Source: Lepisosteus oculatus
Taxonomy: Eukaryota; Chordata; Actinopteri; Semionotiformes; Lepisosteidae
Direction: 5' to 3'
Assembly: GCF_040954835.1 (NCBI RefSeq)
Contig: NW_027168298.1
Location: forward strand, 62,001-126,000
Length of the DNA stretch: 64,000 nucleotides
Shown here: piece after piece, positions 29,267 through 40,502 of the stretch
How positions within the stretch are numbered: the first letter of the stretch is position 1
How the letters are laid out: each line of letters opens with the position of its first letter
Translations under genes and position numbers: made by a program
Notes under the pieces: model-generated
The model's database searches: none
The model's input: the letters and a program-made list of their open reading frames with translations, nothing else
Told to the model about the DNA's origin: nothing

Positions 29267-32200
29267 TTTAATGGCGTCCCTGGGTGGGCGAGTTTAGAAT
29301 GAAATGAGAATCAGTCGCACAGAATAACTGAAGTTCAGCACAGCACCGTGGCTTCTATACGCGAATACCGGGTGTGCTGATAACTGCGTAAAGAAATCCC
29401 CCTGTTTTCTAGCGTTTAGTGTAACGTGTGCTGATTGGAAATCCATCTGCTCGGGTGTCTAGATTCCATACTGTATTTTGGAAAAAGAAAAAAAAAAGTA
29501 ATACTCTTAAAGTTTCTCTGACGTAATGACAATGGCTGCTAAAATGTCTGAAGTGGAGTCGCTTATAAGTACTATTTCTAGCGACGACAATCCTGGTTAC
29601 TGGAGTGGTATCGAAAAGTTGAACTTTGATGATATTGAGAAGCTGCAAGTAGATTTAGTAGCTAAGGTAGCGAACCAGCTTAACACAGGAGTGTCTGTGA
29701 ACGCAGTTCTGGTCCTATCGAGTTTCACCTTAAATCTAGCTAAACAGCTGGAACTGTCTTTGTCCGAGCTGACAAAGTTTCAAAAGCTTCAGGGAACGCT
29801 AGAAAGATATAGGGCGGAGCGAGTCGAGTTGTTGGATATAATCAGAGAAAAGAGAGTGAAAAATGAGGAAAGTGAAGACTGACTCAGGGAAGTTTTAGGT
29901 AAATTAGATGACTTGTCTGCTAGAGAAACTGCGGCTGAGGTAGCTAGGAGAGACCTGGAAGCGAGCTCGAAAGAAAAAGAAAAAGAAATTGAGAGTTTAA
30001 ATGAGCTCAGCCAGGAAAGGCAAAAGGAGTCAGATGCTGCCGTACTGGAAGCAAAATAGACTAGATCCCACTTGCATGCCAGCCCACCTAGCAGCCCGGA
30101 GCGCTCACCCAGCGCGCCGGGAGGAGGTTTCTCCCGGCCAGGGTCTGTGGTCGGATCGGCATGGGGGAGATCGCCGAGTCCTGCGCGAAACGCAAGGGCG
30201 AGTCAATTCAGGCATAGACCCCCTGCTCCTGATCACGGCCGTCTCCCTGACCGCGGTGAAACCGTAAAAATTAACCTCCACTCCCTGAGGCAGTTAGCCA
30301 AAGATGTAGAAAGGTTTGACCCGTCAGTGTCAGGGAATAATGTGGAGACCTACATCGATGAGCTGAGATATACTTTGCAGTTTATGCCCGAAGCGTCCGA
30401 ACAGGAAAAGGCTATGTAAGTAAGGAAAACTACCAGCCGAGCGGTCCACGAGTGGATGTCTAGACAAGGACCGGAGGTCTGTAATAGCTTTGAGGAGCTG
30501 TGTCAGGCAATGATCGGAGAATTTTCGGCTTTTATCGATCCCATAGCTGCTGTGGCTGCTGTGCACCATATTAAGCACGAAAAAGCTGAAGCCCCTCGCG
30601 ACTATTATCAGAGGCTTAGGCGCACTTATTTTGCAGGGCGGAATGAAGAGGGTTGCGAAGAGAACGTGAATTTCAAAGGTTTATTCATTGCTAATCTGCA
30701 TCCCTCAGTCAGGAAAATGATTGTGATGCACACACAGCGATGAAAATGGCTGACATTAGAAGGTTGGCTCAAAAAGCCTGGGGAGCTGAAATCTCTGCTT
30801 CCTCAGAGCGAAAACCTGCTAAAACGGCCGTGTTCGCCACTAAAGCCAGCAGGGTTGACGACTCGCCTCAGCTCGAGGCAGCTGAGGTTCCTGAGCTCGC
30901 TAAGCCCCGGCGCAAAATAGGCAGGCAGGACCGCACTAAGCGTCAGAGCCGCCGTGAGCGCTACGGGGAAGGCAAGGGCTCAGGCAGAGTCTATCATAAG
31001 ACTGGACGAAGGGAGTCGACTGCAGCCCGCCTGGCCAGGCTTGAACAAGCCCTGCCTGAGAGATCAGGACAGGGTAAACCTTCCGCACCGAATGCCAGAA
31101 GTGTGAATGAGCTTAGGGGGACCACGCCCCTTCTCACTGGAGGAGGCGGGGATCCGTCCCAAGCCCCTCCCTCAGTCTATCTGATTGGGTGGGAGGGTTC
31201 CTGCCTGGAAGAAGGCTGTGACTCTGAGTTGGGCGCTGACCCCGCCCCTGAAGTCAAAGAAAAGGCAGGCTTCCAACAATTCTTAGGGAATCTCAGCCAG
31301 AAAGGCAAAGCAAGGCGTATTTATATCAAGGTTTCTCTTGAAAACGTCTTAGATAGAGAAGCACTGATTGACACTGGGGCTGAAGTTAGTTTGATGTCAG
31401 CCGATCTACTCAGCGAGCTCAAACGAGTAGCGAAAGGAAAAGGCATCAGACTTAAGGTAGAACCGTGTAAGATAGATATTTCCAGCTATACCCAGGATCA
31501 TGCCAGGATCACACACCGAGTGTGGGTGGCACTTAGGTTCGGGCCAATGAACGTGGTGCATCCTGTTTACATCTCTAGGTTAAAAACAGAGCCACTACTC
31601 ATTGGCCAAGACCTGCTTGACAGGCTGGAGCCTCTGGTGGACTGCCAGCGTGGAAAATTGTGGGCTCAGGTCAAAAACCCTAAGCCTGTTGCACAGCAAA
31701 AAGGGGGATTCAGTGGTTATGCTGTGATCACACAGTGCCCACTGAACACTATAGCTGAGTTGGAGGTTCCTCCTGGTTCCTCTGGACGAGAATAAATGTC
31801 TCTTCTTGCTTTCCAAAACTACAGGGAAGTCCTGCCCAGGCCAGCACTCCCACGGTCTCCCAACTACAGGAGCAGTGCTCCGAGCAGCTGCTTGACCCGC
31901 CAGGTAAAGCACACCCCCTTTTCATCCCTGAAGAAGAGTGGATCTCCCTGTCCGGTAATGAATGGGAGTCCTTTCTGTGCACCCTGGTACCTCAGGGGGT
32001 CCAGGACTACCACCCCATGGTGGTGGGAGGGGGTCCAGGTGGCAGAAGTGCAGGTTGATGATGTAATTCTTAGCCTCAGCTCTGAGAAGTCCATAATCAG
32101 TGAAGGTCTGTTCGAGGACCTGTCGCGAAGCTGTCAGGTGACCCTGGTGACGCAGTCACAGGTTCTGTGGTGGGCACCCCCACCTCATAGGTCCATTTGG

Positions 32201-32754
32201 AGCAAAGGAAGCTGTGTAGCTTCCATCTCCATCGGAAAAAGGAAGTTTGCTCACTACTTCCAGGTAGCACCTCAGCTGACCCATTCGGTCTGCATTGGTG
32301 CAGACCTATTGGTTCGACTGGGCGCCCAGCTGGACACAGTAAACAGTGTGCTGTGGAAACGGGTGGACCCAGATGCCCACTCTCTAAGCGGTGACCCCGA
32401 GAACATTCGGTCAGGTCAGACGATTCCTCAGGCCTGCCAGGTAGTAAACGAATCGGACCTGATCGTTCCTGCGTCAACAGCAGGGTTTCCGGTACGCCTT
32501 GTCCTAAAGAAGGGACAGAGAATGGACGCTGAGATGGTTTTCTTCCAACCATCAGCTCAGTTTATCAGACTGAACCTAGCAGTCTGTTGTACCCCCAGAC
32601 TGGAACGGAATGGCCGAGCCACCTGCCTGTTGGTGCAGAACATAGCAAAACAAGATGTCAAAATCCCTGCTCGCACTGACATGGGACTGGAATTGACAAT
32701 AGTTTCTATGATTTCGAACTGGCCATCCCAGTACTGGGGCAGCTCCCTGGTCCC
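28443..32754 (+). mobile_element. LTR retroelement fossil, broken and 3' truncated
   Basis: One 5' LTR (28,443 to about 29,266), then a primer binding site starting TGGCGTCCCTGGGTGGGC at 29,272, a gag-like region at about 29.5-30.75 kb and a retropepsin-like region at about 31.3-31.65 kb with an [11 protein letters not shown] core. No reverse transcriptase, integrase or second LTR is seen; at about 32,755 it gives way to tRNA-block spacer. The family is Gypsy/endogenous-retrovirus kin, not placed more exactly. The reading frames carry several breaks. It lies inside U4 spacer, so it came after that copy of the U4 unit. Confidence 0.75.
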
Positions 32755-33533
32755 TTGGCTTCATAAAAGCGCCCCTGTAATAAAGAAATTAAATCCAAAA
32801 TCAAGAGGGCAGTTGCCTACTGAAATACAAGAAGTCATCAATTTTAACCTAGCAACACATTAAAGGCTGCATCTATACAAGTGCGATTCTAGAAATGCTC
32901 ACCAGATTACGTTTTAAGAAGGAACTGCGCCTCAGGTTCCGACGAGATCTTAACTCGGATGGCAGGATTCAGAGTCCGGAGTGTGGACTGATGGCGAACG
33001 GAGGGTCCACATACTGTGGATCCCTCAGTGATCTTCCGCGTATTCAAACCGCCAGCGTGTGACTCCCCTGTCCCCGTGACCTCATTGCTCTGCTCTCTCC
33101 TCTGTGCAGCCGAGCCCGACTCACGGTAAAGTGAAAAAAACTATGCCCTCAACGTAAGATTTACTCTGGAGCGAGGATAGATGTTACCTTTTTATCATTT
33201 AACAGGATGTATGTGATGTGGTGACTAGGTTCAATTTTGTATCCTCTTTAAAAGATTAAGGACTGGGGTGAGCGTGATTTACCACCCTTTCAGCTAAGAA
33301 CCCGACTTGCGCACCGTTTAAGCTGCATAGACTCGGTCGTTTAACTCTTCTCCGGTAGCAGGGTTAAGGTTAAAGAAAAAAAAATAGCTGACTCCTTTTT
33401 TTTGCCAGCCGCTAGCGCTGATTAGCAAGGCTTGTATTTCATGTTTTGCAAGTTGCATCCATTTTAAGAAAAACAAGTCGCTTTAAAGACAGGAAATGAA
33501 TACTTGCATTTAATTAAGTCTAGCTGTAGGCGG
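32755..33533 (-). repeat. Inverted tRNA-block spacer
   Basis: Follows 53,604-54,370 in the same orientation (the reverse of 8,485-9,235). No gene seen. Confidence 0.75.
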
Positions 33534-33583
33534 GGATCTCCTGTTTACTAGACAGGCGCTTTAACCAACTAAGCCACGGCACC
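33534..33583 (-). pseudogene. tRNA-Thr(AGT) pseudogene, 3' half deleted
   Basis: The first 50 nt are normal (GGTGCCGTGGCTTAG to the anticodon stem). The T arm, the acceptor 3' strand and some flank are gone: about 75 bp were lost compared with 54,377-54,451, joining at a GG/CGG overlap. No B box remains. Confidence 0.88.
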
Positions 33584-33962
33584 CCAGGAGTGTTGTCCTT
33601 TTGCAGCCACTTGGACACACCACTCAGACACATCTGCATTCGGTGTGTGCTCCGCCTGCTCGCTGAGCAAGTTGCCACCTTTACATACAATAGCAACATC
33701 GACACCAAGAGAAAGGATGACAAATGGCTTTTATCTGGAACTTTTCATGTCCAAGGAGCTCAATGTGCTTTCTGTGTACAACAGGGCCACTGAACTCCAC
33801 ACTGGCCACTGAACCACAGCAGTGGCTTGCTGGCTTGACATCTCCCAAGGAAAATGTTGAAATCACATGTGGAACAGGAAAATGACCCTCAAGTACGTGG
33901 GGAAAAAAAGAAAAAGATCATCTGGAGCGCGCCAACCCATGTCCGGACAGCCCAGTTTTGTC
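33584..33962 (-). repeat. Inverted tRNA-block spacer
   Basis: Matches 54,497-54,870; no gene seen. Confidence 0.75.
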
Positions 33963-34044
33963 AACAAGGTGGCTGAGTGGTTAAGGTGATGGACTGCTAA
34001 TCCATTGTGCTCTGCAGGCATGGGTTCGAATCCCATTCTCATTG
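33963..34044 (+). tRNA. tRNA-Ser(GCT), acceptor stem degraded
   Basis: 82 nt with an intact anticodon arm (loop CTGCTAA), long variable arm and a good T arm (GGGTTCGAATCCC). The acceptor 5' strand AACAAGG and 3' strand TCTCATT have two mismatches where the other copies pair. D-arm changes are present (TGGCTGAGTGG). Likely a decaying gene. Confidence 0.8.
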
Positions 34045-34755
34045 CTCTCCATGTCTGACACGTGTGCCTGTTCGATGTTGGCCCTCCTGTCGTTTGCTCC
34101 AGTGCTAGAGCTGTAAATTTTCTAGCGGTGGCTGAACATGGTATAGTAGGCCAACGTCGGTATCGAGCAGTGACAGTAACAGTACTTACTGCGCCCCATA
34201 AGAAATCGTTTGTCCCTGTTCAAAAGAGATTGTGCGATGTCCTGCGGGGTTCGCAAAGCAAACCTTTGACAGTTTGAAAAGAGGAATTTATTCTGCTTCC
34301 TGTGCGTGCAGTAGTTACAAAGTTGAACGTCTTTACACGATCTGCTGCAGTTTTCAGTGGGCGGGCTTTGTCAGATGGCTTGAAAAAACGCACTGTGTTT
34401 CGGCTCGGGAAACATCATGAGCAGTGTCCTGCATGTTTTCTGTGTATAGCTGTCTTTTAACGCATACAGAATTCATTCGAAATCATTGATTTCTCCAATT
34501 AACAAGGGTCCCTTTTTGAACCTGCGAGAAGCATTCTTTCAATGTAACAGATTTACTCCGGGGAAAGCCAGCATGACATTGAGAGTAGCTCAAGCTTTCA
34601 GCACCCATATCGGACTGCGTGTATGCAGACACCGCTCAGAATCCCCTGTAAGATTCTCCCTCAATTCCGTTTTTCAGTGCTTTAGCTCATTCAAAAGGCT
34701 TCGCTTTGCTAGTCACAATCCAAGGCTCATGACAGCATTTGAAAACATTCGCCAC
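34045..34755 (+). repeat. tRNA-block spacer joined to U4-unit spacer
   Basis: To 34,188 it continues the flank of tRNA-Ser (compare 54,953-55,075). It then switches at GTACTTAC to U4 spacer (compare 22,400 down to 21,900 on minus). No gene seen. Confidence 0.7.
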
Positions 34756-34813
34756 TGCGTTGGCCGGGAATCGAACCTGGGTTAACTGCTTTGAAGGCAG
34801 CTATGCGCAACAC
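34756..34813 (-). pseudogene. D-armless tRNA-Gly with TCA anticodon
   Basis: 58 nt. The 3' half matches tRNA-Gly(TCC): anticodon stem GCTGC/GCAGT, T arm GGTTCGATTCC, 3' CCAACGC with discriminator A. The loop CTTCAAA makes the anticodon TCA, which would read UGA. The 5' strand GTGTTGC can pair with the acceptor apart from one mismatch and one wobble, but the D arm and box A are deleted (about 14 nt). Confidence 0.72.
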
Positions 34814-35380
34814 TGGCTCGCTCCAGAATAAATCTCACGTCGAGGGCATATTTTTTTCCATTTTACCGTGAGTCGGGCTCAGCTGCACAGAGGAGAGAGC
34901 AGAGCAATGAGGTCACGGGGACAGGGGAGTCACACGCTGGCGGTTTGAATACGCGGAAGATCACTGAGGGATCCACAGTATATGGACCCTCCGTGCGCCA
35001 TCAGTCCGCACTCCGGACTCTGAATCCTGCCATCCAAGTTAAGATCTCGGCGGAACCTGAGGCGCAGTTCCTTCTTAAAACGTAATCTGGTGAGCATTTC
35101 TAGAATCGTACTTGTATAGATGCAGCCTTTAATGAGTTGCTAGGTTAAAATTGATGACTTCTTGTATTTCAGTAGGCAACTGCCCTCTTGATTTCGGATT
35201 TAATTTCTTTATTACAGGGGCGCTTTTATGAAGACAGAGTCATGTTCAGGTACTTTGCTTGATGGAGGAAGCTCATTTCGGACTCTGTGATCTGCTCACC
35301 TGGAAAGGTCTGCTATACTACTACAAGAGAGAAGTAGAGTCTGGAAGAAGGGACAATTTTATGATGCTTTGGAAGATAAT
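34814..35380 (+). repeat. tRNA-block spacer, direct copy
   Basis: Follows 8,820-9,390 closely in the same orientation. It ends in a T-run where the next gene's intron-like sequence starts. No gene seen. Confidence 0.75.
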
Positions 35381-35532
35381 GTTTTTTTTTCTTATACTGA
35401 AAATGAAAGGTAGTTGTTTCTATATGGACTCAGTCTTTGGAATTTGTATATTTATATATTTCAGTGAACCCTCAGCCATTCCTTCTGTATTGTAATTCAA
35501 TTTCTCTTTTAAAATTCCTTCCCCACTTCTAG

Positions 35533-36514
35533 GACCTGCAGTTGCTGAACTCCACAATGGCTTCTATTGGAAAGTCTGTGACTGAGACCAAGTAAGTGTT
35601 CACTTTTTTATGAAACCATTATTTATTTAGGAGCACTGAGCAATTCTTATATAAATGCAATAAAATCATTATGCTCAAACTATGAGAGAGAAAATTAAGG
35701 ATAATTTAAGAAATCAGTCTTAGCTTGTTTCTATACACAGATGGTATTATTTATTTTCAAAGGAAACCCGCGAGGATTCCCCTGGTGTGCAAGATGTGCC
35801 TGAATACTCTTGATCAGCTTCCTGCTCACTTGAAGAGGGCGTGTATGAAGCACGCCACGGCAGAAAAGATCAGGATGGCCTCTCAACAGGCGAGGGAGGA
35901 CATGATGAATCACCTGAAGAACGGGGTCATCGTGGATTACCACAGAATAGAGATCGTGTCTGGTGAGGCAAACAGGATAGTGGTTGTAAGACTGCTAGAG
36001 TCCTTGGGCCTTTTTGTACATGGGAAGCCTGAAGACACATTGGCAAGGTGAGATATTTTTAATCTGTAAGGCTTCTGTAGTTTCTTTTTGAAATCATTGT
36101 TACAACATATTATGTAAAAGCATGTTGAAAAGAATCTACCTGCATTCCAGCGGCCCTGAGCAAGAGGCCGCTGTCCAGGAGGAAGAGATGCCAGAGGCTG
36201 CTCTAGAAACTGAAACAGAAGCGGATAAGGAAGGGGAAGATGTGAGCTCTGAAGAACTCTATCAGCAGTAAGACTTTTTTATTTTTCAGATGTATCTATT
36301 TTTTACTAAAATTCTAATTTGTCTTATAGGTATAAAATGTTTAAACCGGTGTTTTATATCCTTACAGGCCCTGAGTAGTTAAAAAGTATCAGCAGGCCGG
36401 AAGAGAGTGGCCCAAGCTGGACTCTATAGAAAGCACTCCCTGGATGCTCCTCTCCTGATTGGATTCAAACAGTACCTTACCAAGGATCTGGGAGTGGCAA
36501 ATTATTCTCAGGAG
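35533..36514 (+). pseudogene. Unrecognised multi-exon gene fragment, broken in the last exon
   Basis: Four exon-like blocks with good splice sites: 35,533-35,591 (ATG at 35,557, donor GTAAGT), 35,763-36,047 (acceptor CAAAG, donor GTGAGA), 36,151-36,267 (acceptor TTCCAG, donor GTAAGA) and 36,368-36,514 (acceptor TTACAG). Phases agree for the first three: MASIGKSVTETK, then a Cys/His motif (CKMCLNTLDQLPAHLKRACM, of CxxC...HxxxxC type), then a Glu-rich linker. The fourth block begins with an in-frame stop and holds a frameshift between LDSIESTPWMLLS and LIGFKQYLTKDLG. I do not recognise the family; a multicopy fish gene or a recombinase-type element is possible. Confidence 0.55.
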
Positions 36515-38245
36515 GTATTTATTTTTTAAAGGCATTTAAAATTAAGCAATGGTATCTTCATTGTAAATGTTTTTATTTCTTAGCTTAAAATTCACCCATG
36601 TGAAATGATGTCAGCCATAAACATCATGACTCTATATTTCCTACCTGAATCTATTCTACTTAAATTATTACATTATACACAATTTGAGTTCATTTTAAAA
36701 AGTAAAAGGTAATGAAAGGAATGCATTTTCATAAGAAAGATAATACCGATATGCATGTGATAATCTTCCTTATATCATGTAGTGCATCATTTGGACACTT
36801 TGTGGGCTTCAAATACAAAGAAAATCATGTTCTATGGTACAAGATAAATACAAAACTTAAGCTTCTTTATAAAGCATAAGCAATCATTTATTACATCGCT
36901 TCTTGAATTAAATCTTTTGACAAGAGGTAAGACTTCTGTTACATTTAAACCCATGTTTAGCTGTGTTTTTTAGATTTAACTGAACCAATTTCTGTGTGTG
37001 ATAATGTCCTTGAATTCTGACAACATCACACTAAATTACATGATATAAAACAGCTAATGTTTCTAGAGATAAAGTTTCTGAGATGCTTCTAATTACTTTT
37101 TATTACCAGGGACAGTTTAATTCACCTTGTACAGTACTGTAAGACCAAGATGCTTTTTTTAAAAGTTATTTAACATTTTATAGAACTTTGTCTACTATGG
37201 CAACATGATGTGCTTGGTGAAACTTGGAAAAATACTGCTTGGCCACTTATCTTAAGATAAAGATAGGATAAAGGTTTATCTTTTGCACCTACCTGACCCC
37301 CAGGGAAGGCCAATGCTTTCTAAGTTGATGGTTCCCTACAGTAGACTGTACTTTAATTTCAAAGGTAATGTATATTGACCCAAATCAGTTTTGGAATCCA
37401 ATCTACTGACGAGATGGAGCACATCCTTTTTTCAGGATTTTAGCATCATACGTTTGGTATATTTAGTCCCTAATGCTGAAAGAAATGATCATAGAACATG
37501 ACATCTAACCTTACCTGCGGTGTTTTTAATCCCTATTGCTCAATGCACGGTGAAAGCATTCCATACATGTGTCTGACAATGAGGAATGGGCCCCTGAGAC
37601 AGTCATTTGCCTGCTTCACAAATGATCGTATTTTACTAGAGATTCTGTTTGGGATTCAGATGTGCATTCGGACAGCAATCCCTTTCAAGAAATGATACGT
37701 TCTGGATGAGGTCAAAGGTGCTGGAACACTGTATCTAGGATGTGTTTGCAGAGACTGTGTGTCTCCTGCTTCAATGCAGTGATAAACAGATGTGCTCCTT
37801 TAATTTATTGGTACATGCCCAGGGCAGTAAGCAGTCTGAGGATTTATTTCCAGATGGCATAGAGCAGTGAAGCAGTGAAGTAGTGCAAAACACTGGATCA
37901 TTATATTATTAGAATCTATTCTACTTAAATTATTACATTATACTCAATTTGAGTTCATTTTAAAAAGTAAAAGGTAATGAAAGGAATGCATTTTCATAAG
38001 AAAGATAATACCGATATGCATGTGATAATCTTCCTTATATCATGTAGTGTGTCATTTGGACACTTTGTGGGCTTGAAATACAAAGAAAATCATGTTCTAT
38101 GGTACAAGATAAATACAAAACTTAAGCTTTTATTTTAATTAGATTTGTTTATAAAGCATAAGCAATCATTTATTACATTAATATATGTGAAAATAACATT
38201 TTAGCATCATATGTTTAGTATATTTAGTCCCTAATGCCGAAAGAC
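36515..38245. repeat. Spacer with two direct copies of tRNA-block flank
   Basis: 36,647-36,880 and 37,916-38,220 are direct copies of one flank (right-arm 57,720-58,020). 37,500-37,915 follows 57,310-57,720. 36,890-37,490 is not seen elsewhere and shows no gene. Confidence 0.65.
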
Positions 38246-38280
38246 TAGACGTATATATACGTATAGTACGATACATACAT
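38246..38280. repeat. Short CGTATA-type fragment at a U1 breakpoint
   Basis: Contains GACGTATATATACGTATAG, also present at 49,012-49,030 inside the palindromic element. It lies exactly where U1 is cut, 8 nt from its 3' end. Confidence 0.55.
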
Positions 38281-39372
38281 CTCCCCTGATGTGCTTGGTC
38301 CAAAATCAGATACGGGAGGGTTAGGACACCACGAGCTGCGTGGCTGCGGAAGGATCCCGGTTCGACAGGAGTGGACGCCGCTGCTGGTTCTCGCTGGCTT
38401 TTAGTTAGGGGTCCGGAGAAGCATCTCAAGCTAGTTCCACTACTCCTTCCGGACGTTCATTCCCTTTTCAAAGTCAGTCGTTTTGCTGTAGTCTGCGTTC
38501 TTTAGGCTGATTATCGAGGTTAGCCTTTATTTGGTCATGGGGGGCCTCGGTACTGTATGCTGAGTCTAAAGACAGTTTCACCCGTTTTCTGATTGCTCGG
38601 TTCTGTACCAGTGCAGACATGTCAAACAGTGAATGGCTGTACCTCTATTGTATCCGTGCTCAATGAATGAAATCGGTAACAAATGAATATATGTCTAGTT
38701 ATACGAAAAACGAGTGGTTTATCGACTCATCTTCATTTGCAGATTTAGAGGCAGCTTCGATATTCGTTTTACAGACGGGTTTTTTTTTTTGAATATGGGT
38801 CACACACATGCCACAGCAACAAAACATCTCTAGAGATGAGGCTATAGATCACCTTTCCATCCTGCAGGTTTTCCTCCCAAAGCCTACGGCACCAACGGAG
38901 ACCCCTGCTGGCCGGGAGAGCAAAAGCTTACAGCACCTGGTATTCCCAGGCAGTCTCCCATCCAAGTACTAACCAGGCCCGACGCTGCTTAGCTTCCGAG
39001 ATCAGACGAGATCGGGCGTGTTCAGGGTGGTGTGGCCGTAAGCGAAATCCCTGCCGCCTGACTCGCTACTTGAAGCTGTGTGTGGCGGGGGTTCCGTGCC
39101 CCCCGATCGGGACGGAAGGATCGTTCGTGTGCAACTCTTTGGAAAGGAGCTGCTTTCCAAATCGCATTGCGTGCCTGGATGTTGGCGAATGCGCTCCCTT
39201 GTGTTGGCTCGTCCCGCACTGGAGGAGGACAAACAATCTGCACGGAGGAGCACCAGGCAAGTCTTCAGTGCACAGCACTCTGGAAACATTTCGGGGCTGT
39301 CGCGTGTTTATTTCAGCACGTAAAGCGCACCGGTCCAACACGTCGGCCGTACGCGCGGCGCCTCCGCCCTCT
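38281..39372 (-). repeat. Inverted 5S/U1 unit fragment
   Basis: Starts with the last 8 nt of a plus-oriented U1 (CTCCCCTG) and its 3' box (38,298-38,310), runs back through the 5S-U1 spacer and the 5S gene, and ends in upstream spacer at about 39,372. It is the reverse complement of roughly 11,805-12,902, with a small deletion in the 5S upstream flank. Confidence 0.9.
38924..39043 (-). rRNA. 5S ribosomal RNA, copy 4 (inverted)
   Basis: 120 nt on the minus strand, identical to the consensus of copy 2, followed by TTTT. Upstream spacer is kept for only about 330 bp, but 5S promoters are mostly internal, so it may be expressed. Confidence 0.95.
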
Positions 39373-39721
39373 TGCTGACCCTGCAGCTGCTTCACTTTTC
39401 CCTTTAGTTGCCATCGATTTTTTTGTAGTGCTATACATATACGATTGAGGTATCTTAGAGTTCTCCTTCGAAGACCCAGCACTCTCTTTTCCTTTCCCAG
39501 TGTTACTCATATCGGACTTTTTAAACCTTAAAAAAAATCGTTTTTTTTTCTTTCAATTATAACTGAAGTTTAAACAACTAGTGTTAAGTCCTTATTTTTC
39601 TGTAGTCAAAAAAAGCAAAAATTAACATTCAGGTCATGAAAAACTCAAAAAAACTCCCCAACCACTAAACTTTACCTCCCACCTGAGCGCCATCTTGAAC
39701 GCCCCTACCACCAGAGAATGC
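39373..39721 (-). mobile_element. 5' end of an L1-like LINE
   Basis: On minus it starts near a CAAGATGGCGC motif (a YY1-type site typical of L1 5' ends), followed by a T-rich leader and an ATG at 39,510 opening a basic, Ser/Lys-rich frame (MSNTGKGKESAGSSKENSK). It is cut after about 45 codons at the join to 5S spacer. Only the 5' end is present, the opposite of normal 5' truncation. Family assignment is tentative. Confidence 0.5.
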
Positions 39722-40336
39722 TCACGATTTCGGAAGCTGTCTCCGGGACGTGCTGATTCCACACATCCTGAATAAATCATGATATTGTTAGTTGCTGTAG
39801 CTAGACGTTCAAATGAGTTTCATGGCCAGATGGACCTGTTTCCTCCAGCGGTATAATATTGCAGTGAGACAGCACGATGCCTGCAAGACTATGTCACGCT
39901 AAACGCCACAGATTGTGTTTGTCCGTTCGTGTCAGTCGTCCCGCAGCCACGGGAAGTGGGACACAAACATGCTGCAATGCTTTCATGACGTTAGGATTTG
40001 TTTGTGCAACATCCGAGAAGAGTACTTGTGGCTTGAATGTGAACTGTACGTGCCCGCCCCCTTTCCTCTGTAGTGCATGAGTTCCTCCCGGCATGCCCTT
40101 CGTCATTGTTCTGTCATCTTGTATTTAAAGGGTTGTATTTCTGCTGCTGAAAATAAGCAACGGTTTTCTCACAACGCCCTTTGTTCCCAACGGAGCCCTT
40201 GTCTGTCATGAAATTCTTCAAAACCTCAAGCTAGAAGAAGAAGAAGACGACAAATATGAAGCGTTACCGCAACGACATGCCATGAGACGATCGATAACGA
40301 TTTCCATAGGATCCCCGCGGTTGCCTGGCAACCGTC
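39722..40336 (+). repeat. U4-unit spacer and promoter
   Basis: The same spacer as 28,243-28,442 and, inverted, 21,366-21,840. It leads without interruption into the U4 gene. Confidence 0.8.
40086..40097 (+). promoter_or_regulatory. U4 distal element, SPH motif
   Basis: TCCCGGCATGCC, 240-251 bp upstream of U4, the usual place of a snRNA enhancer. Confidence 0.65.
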
Positions 40337-40481
40337 AGCTTTGCGCAGTGGCAGTATCGTAGCCTGTGAGGTTTAGCCGAGGCGCGATTATTGCTAGTTG
40401 AAAACTTTTCCCAATACCCCGCTTCCGCCGGTTTGCAATACAATCGGCGAAAGCAATTTTTGACAGTCTCGTCAGAGACTG
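40337..40481 (+). ncRNA. U4 snRNA gene, complete
   Basis: 145 nt: AGCTTTGCGCAGTGG 5' end, U6-pairing stems II and I around the 5' stem-loop, TTGAAAACTTTTCCC, central hairpin, Sm site AATTTTTG and terminal stem-loop ending GACTG. It has a full upstream region with distal element and an exact 3' box. Of the three U4 genes here it is the only one with promoter, body and 3' signal together. Confidence 0.96.
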
Positions 40482-40489
40482 AGCAAGGT

Positions 40490-40502
40490 GTTTAAAGACA
40501 GA
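40490..40502 (+). promoter_or_regulatory. U4 3' box
   Basis: GTTTAAAGACAGA, 8 nt after the gene; an exact fit to the consensus. Confidence 0.82.
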
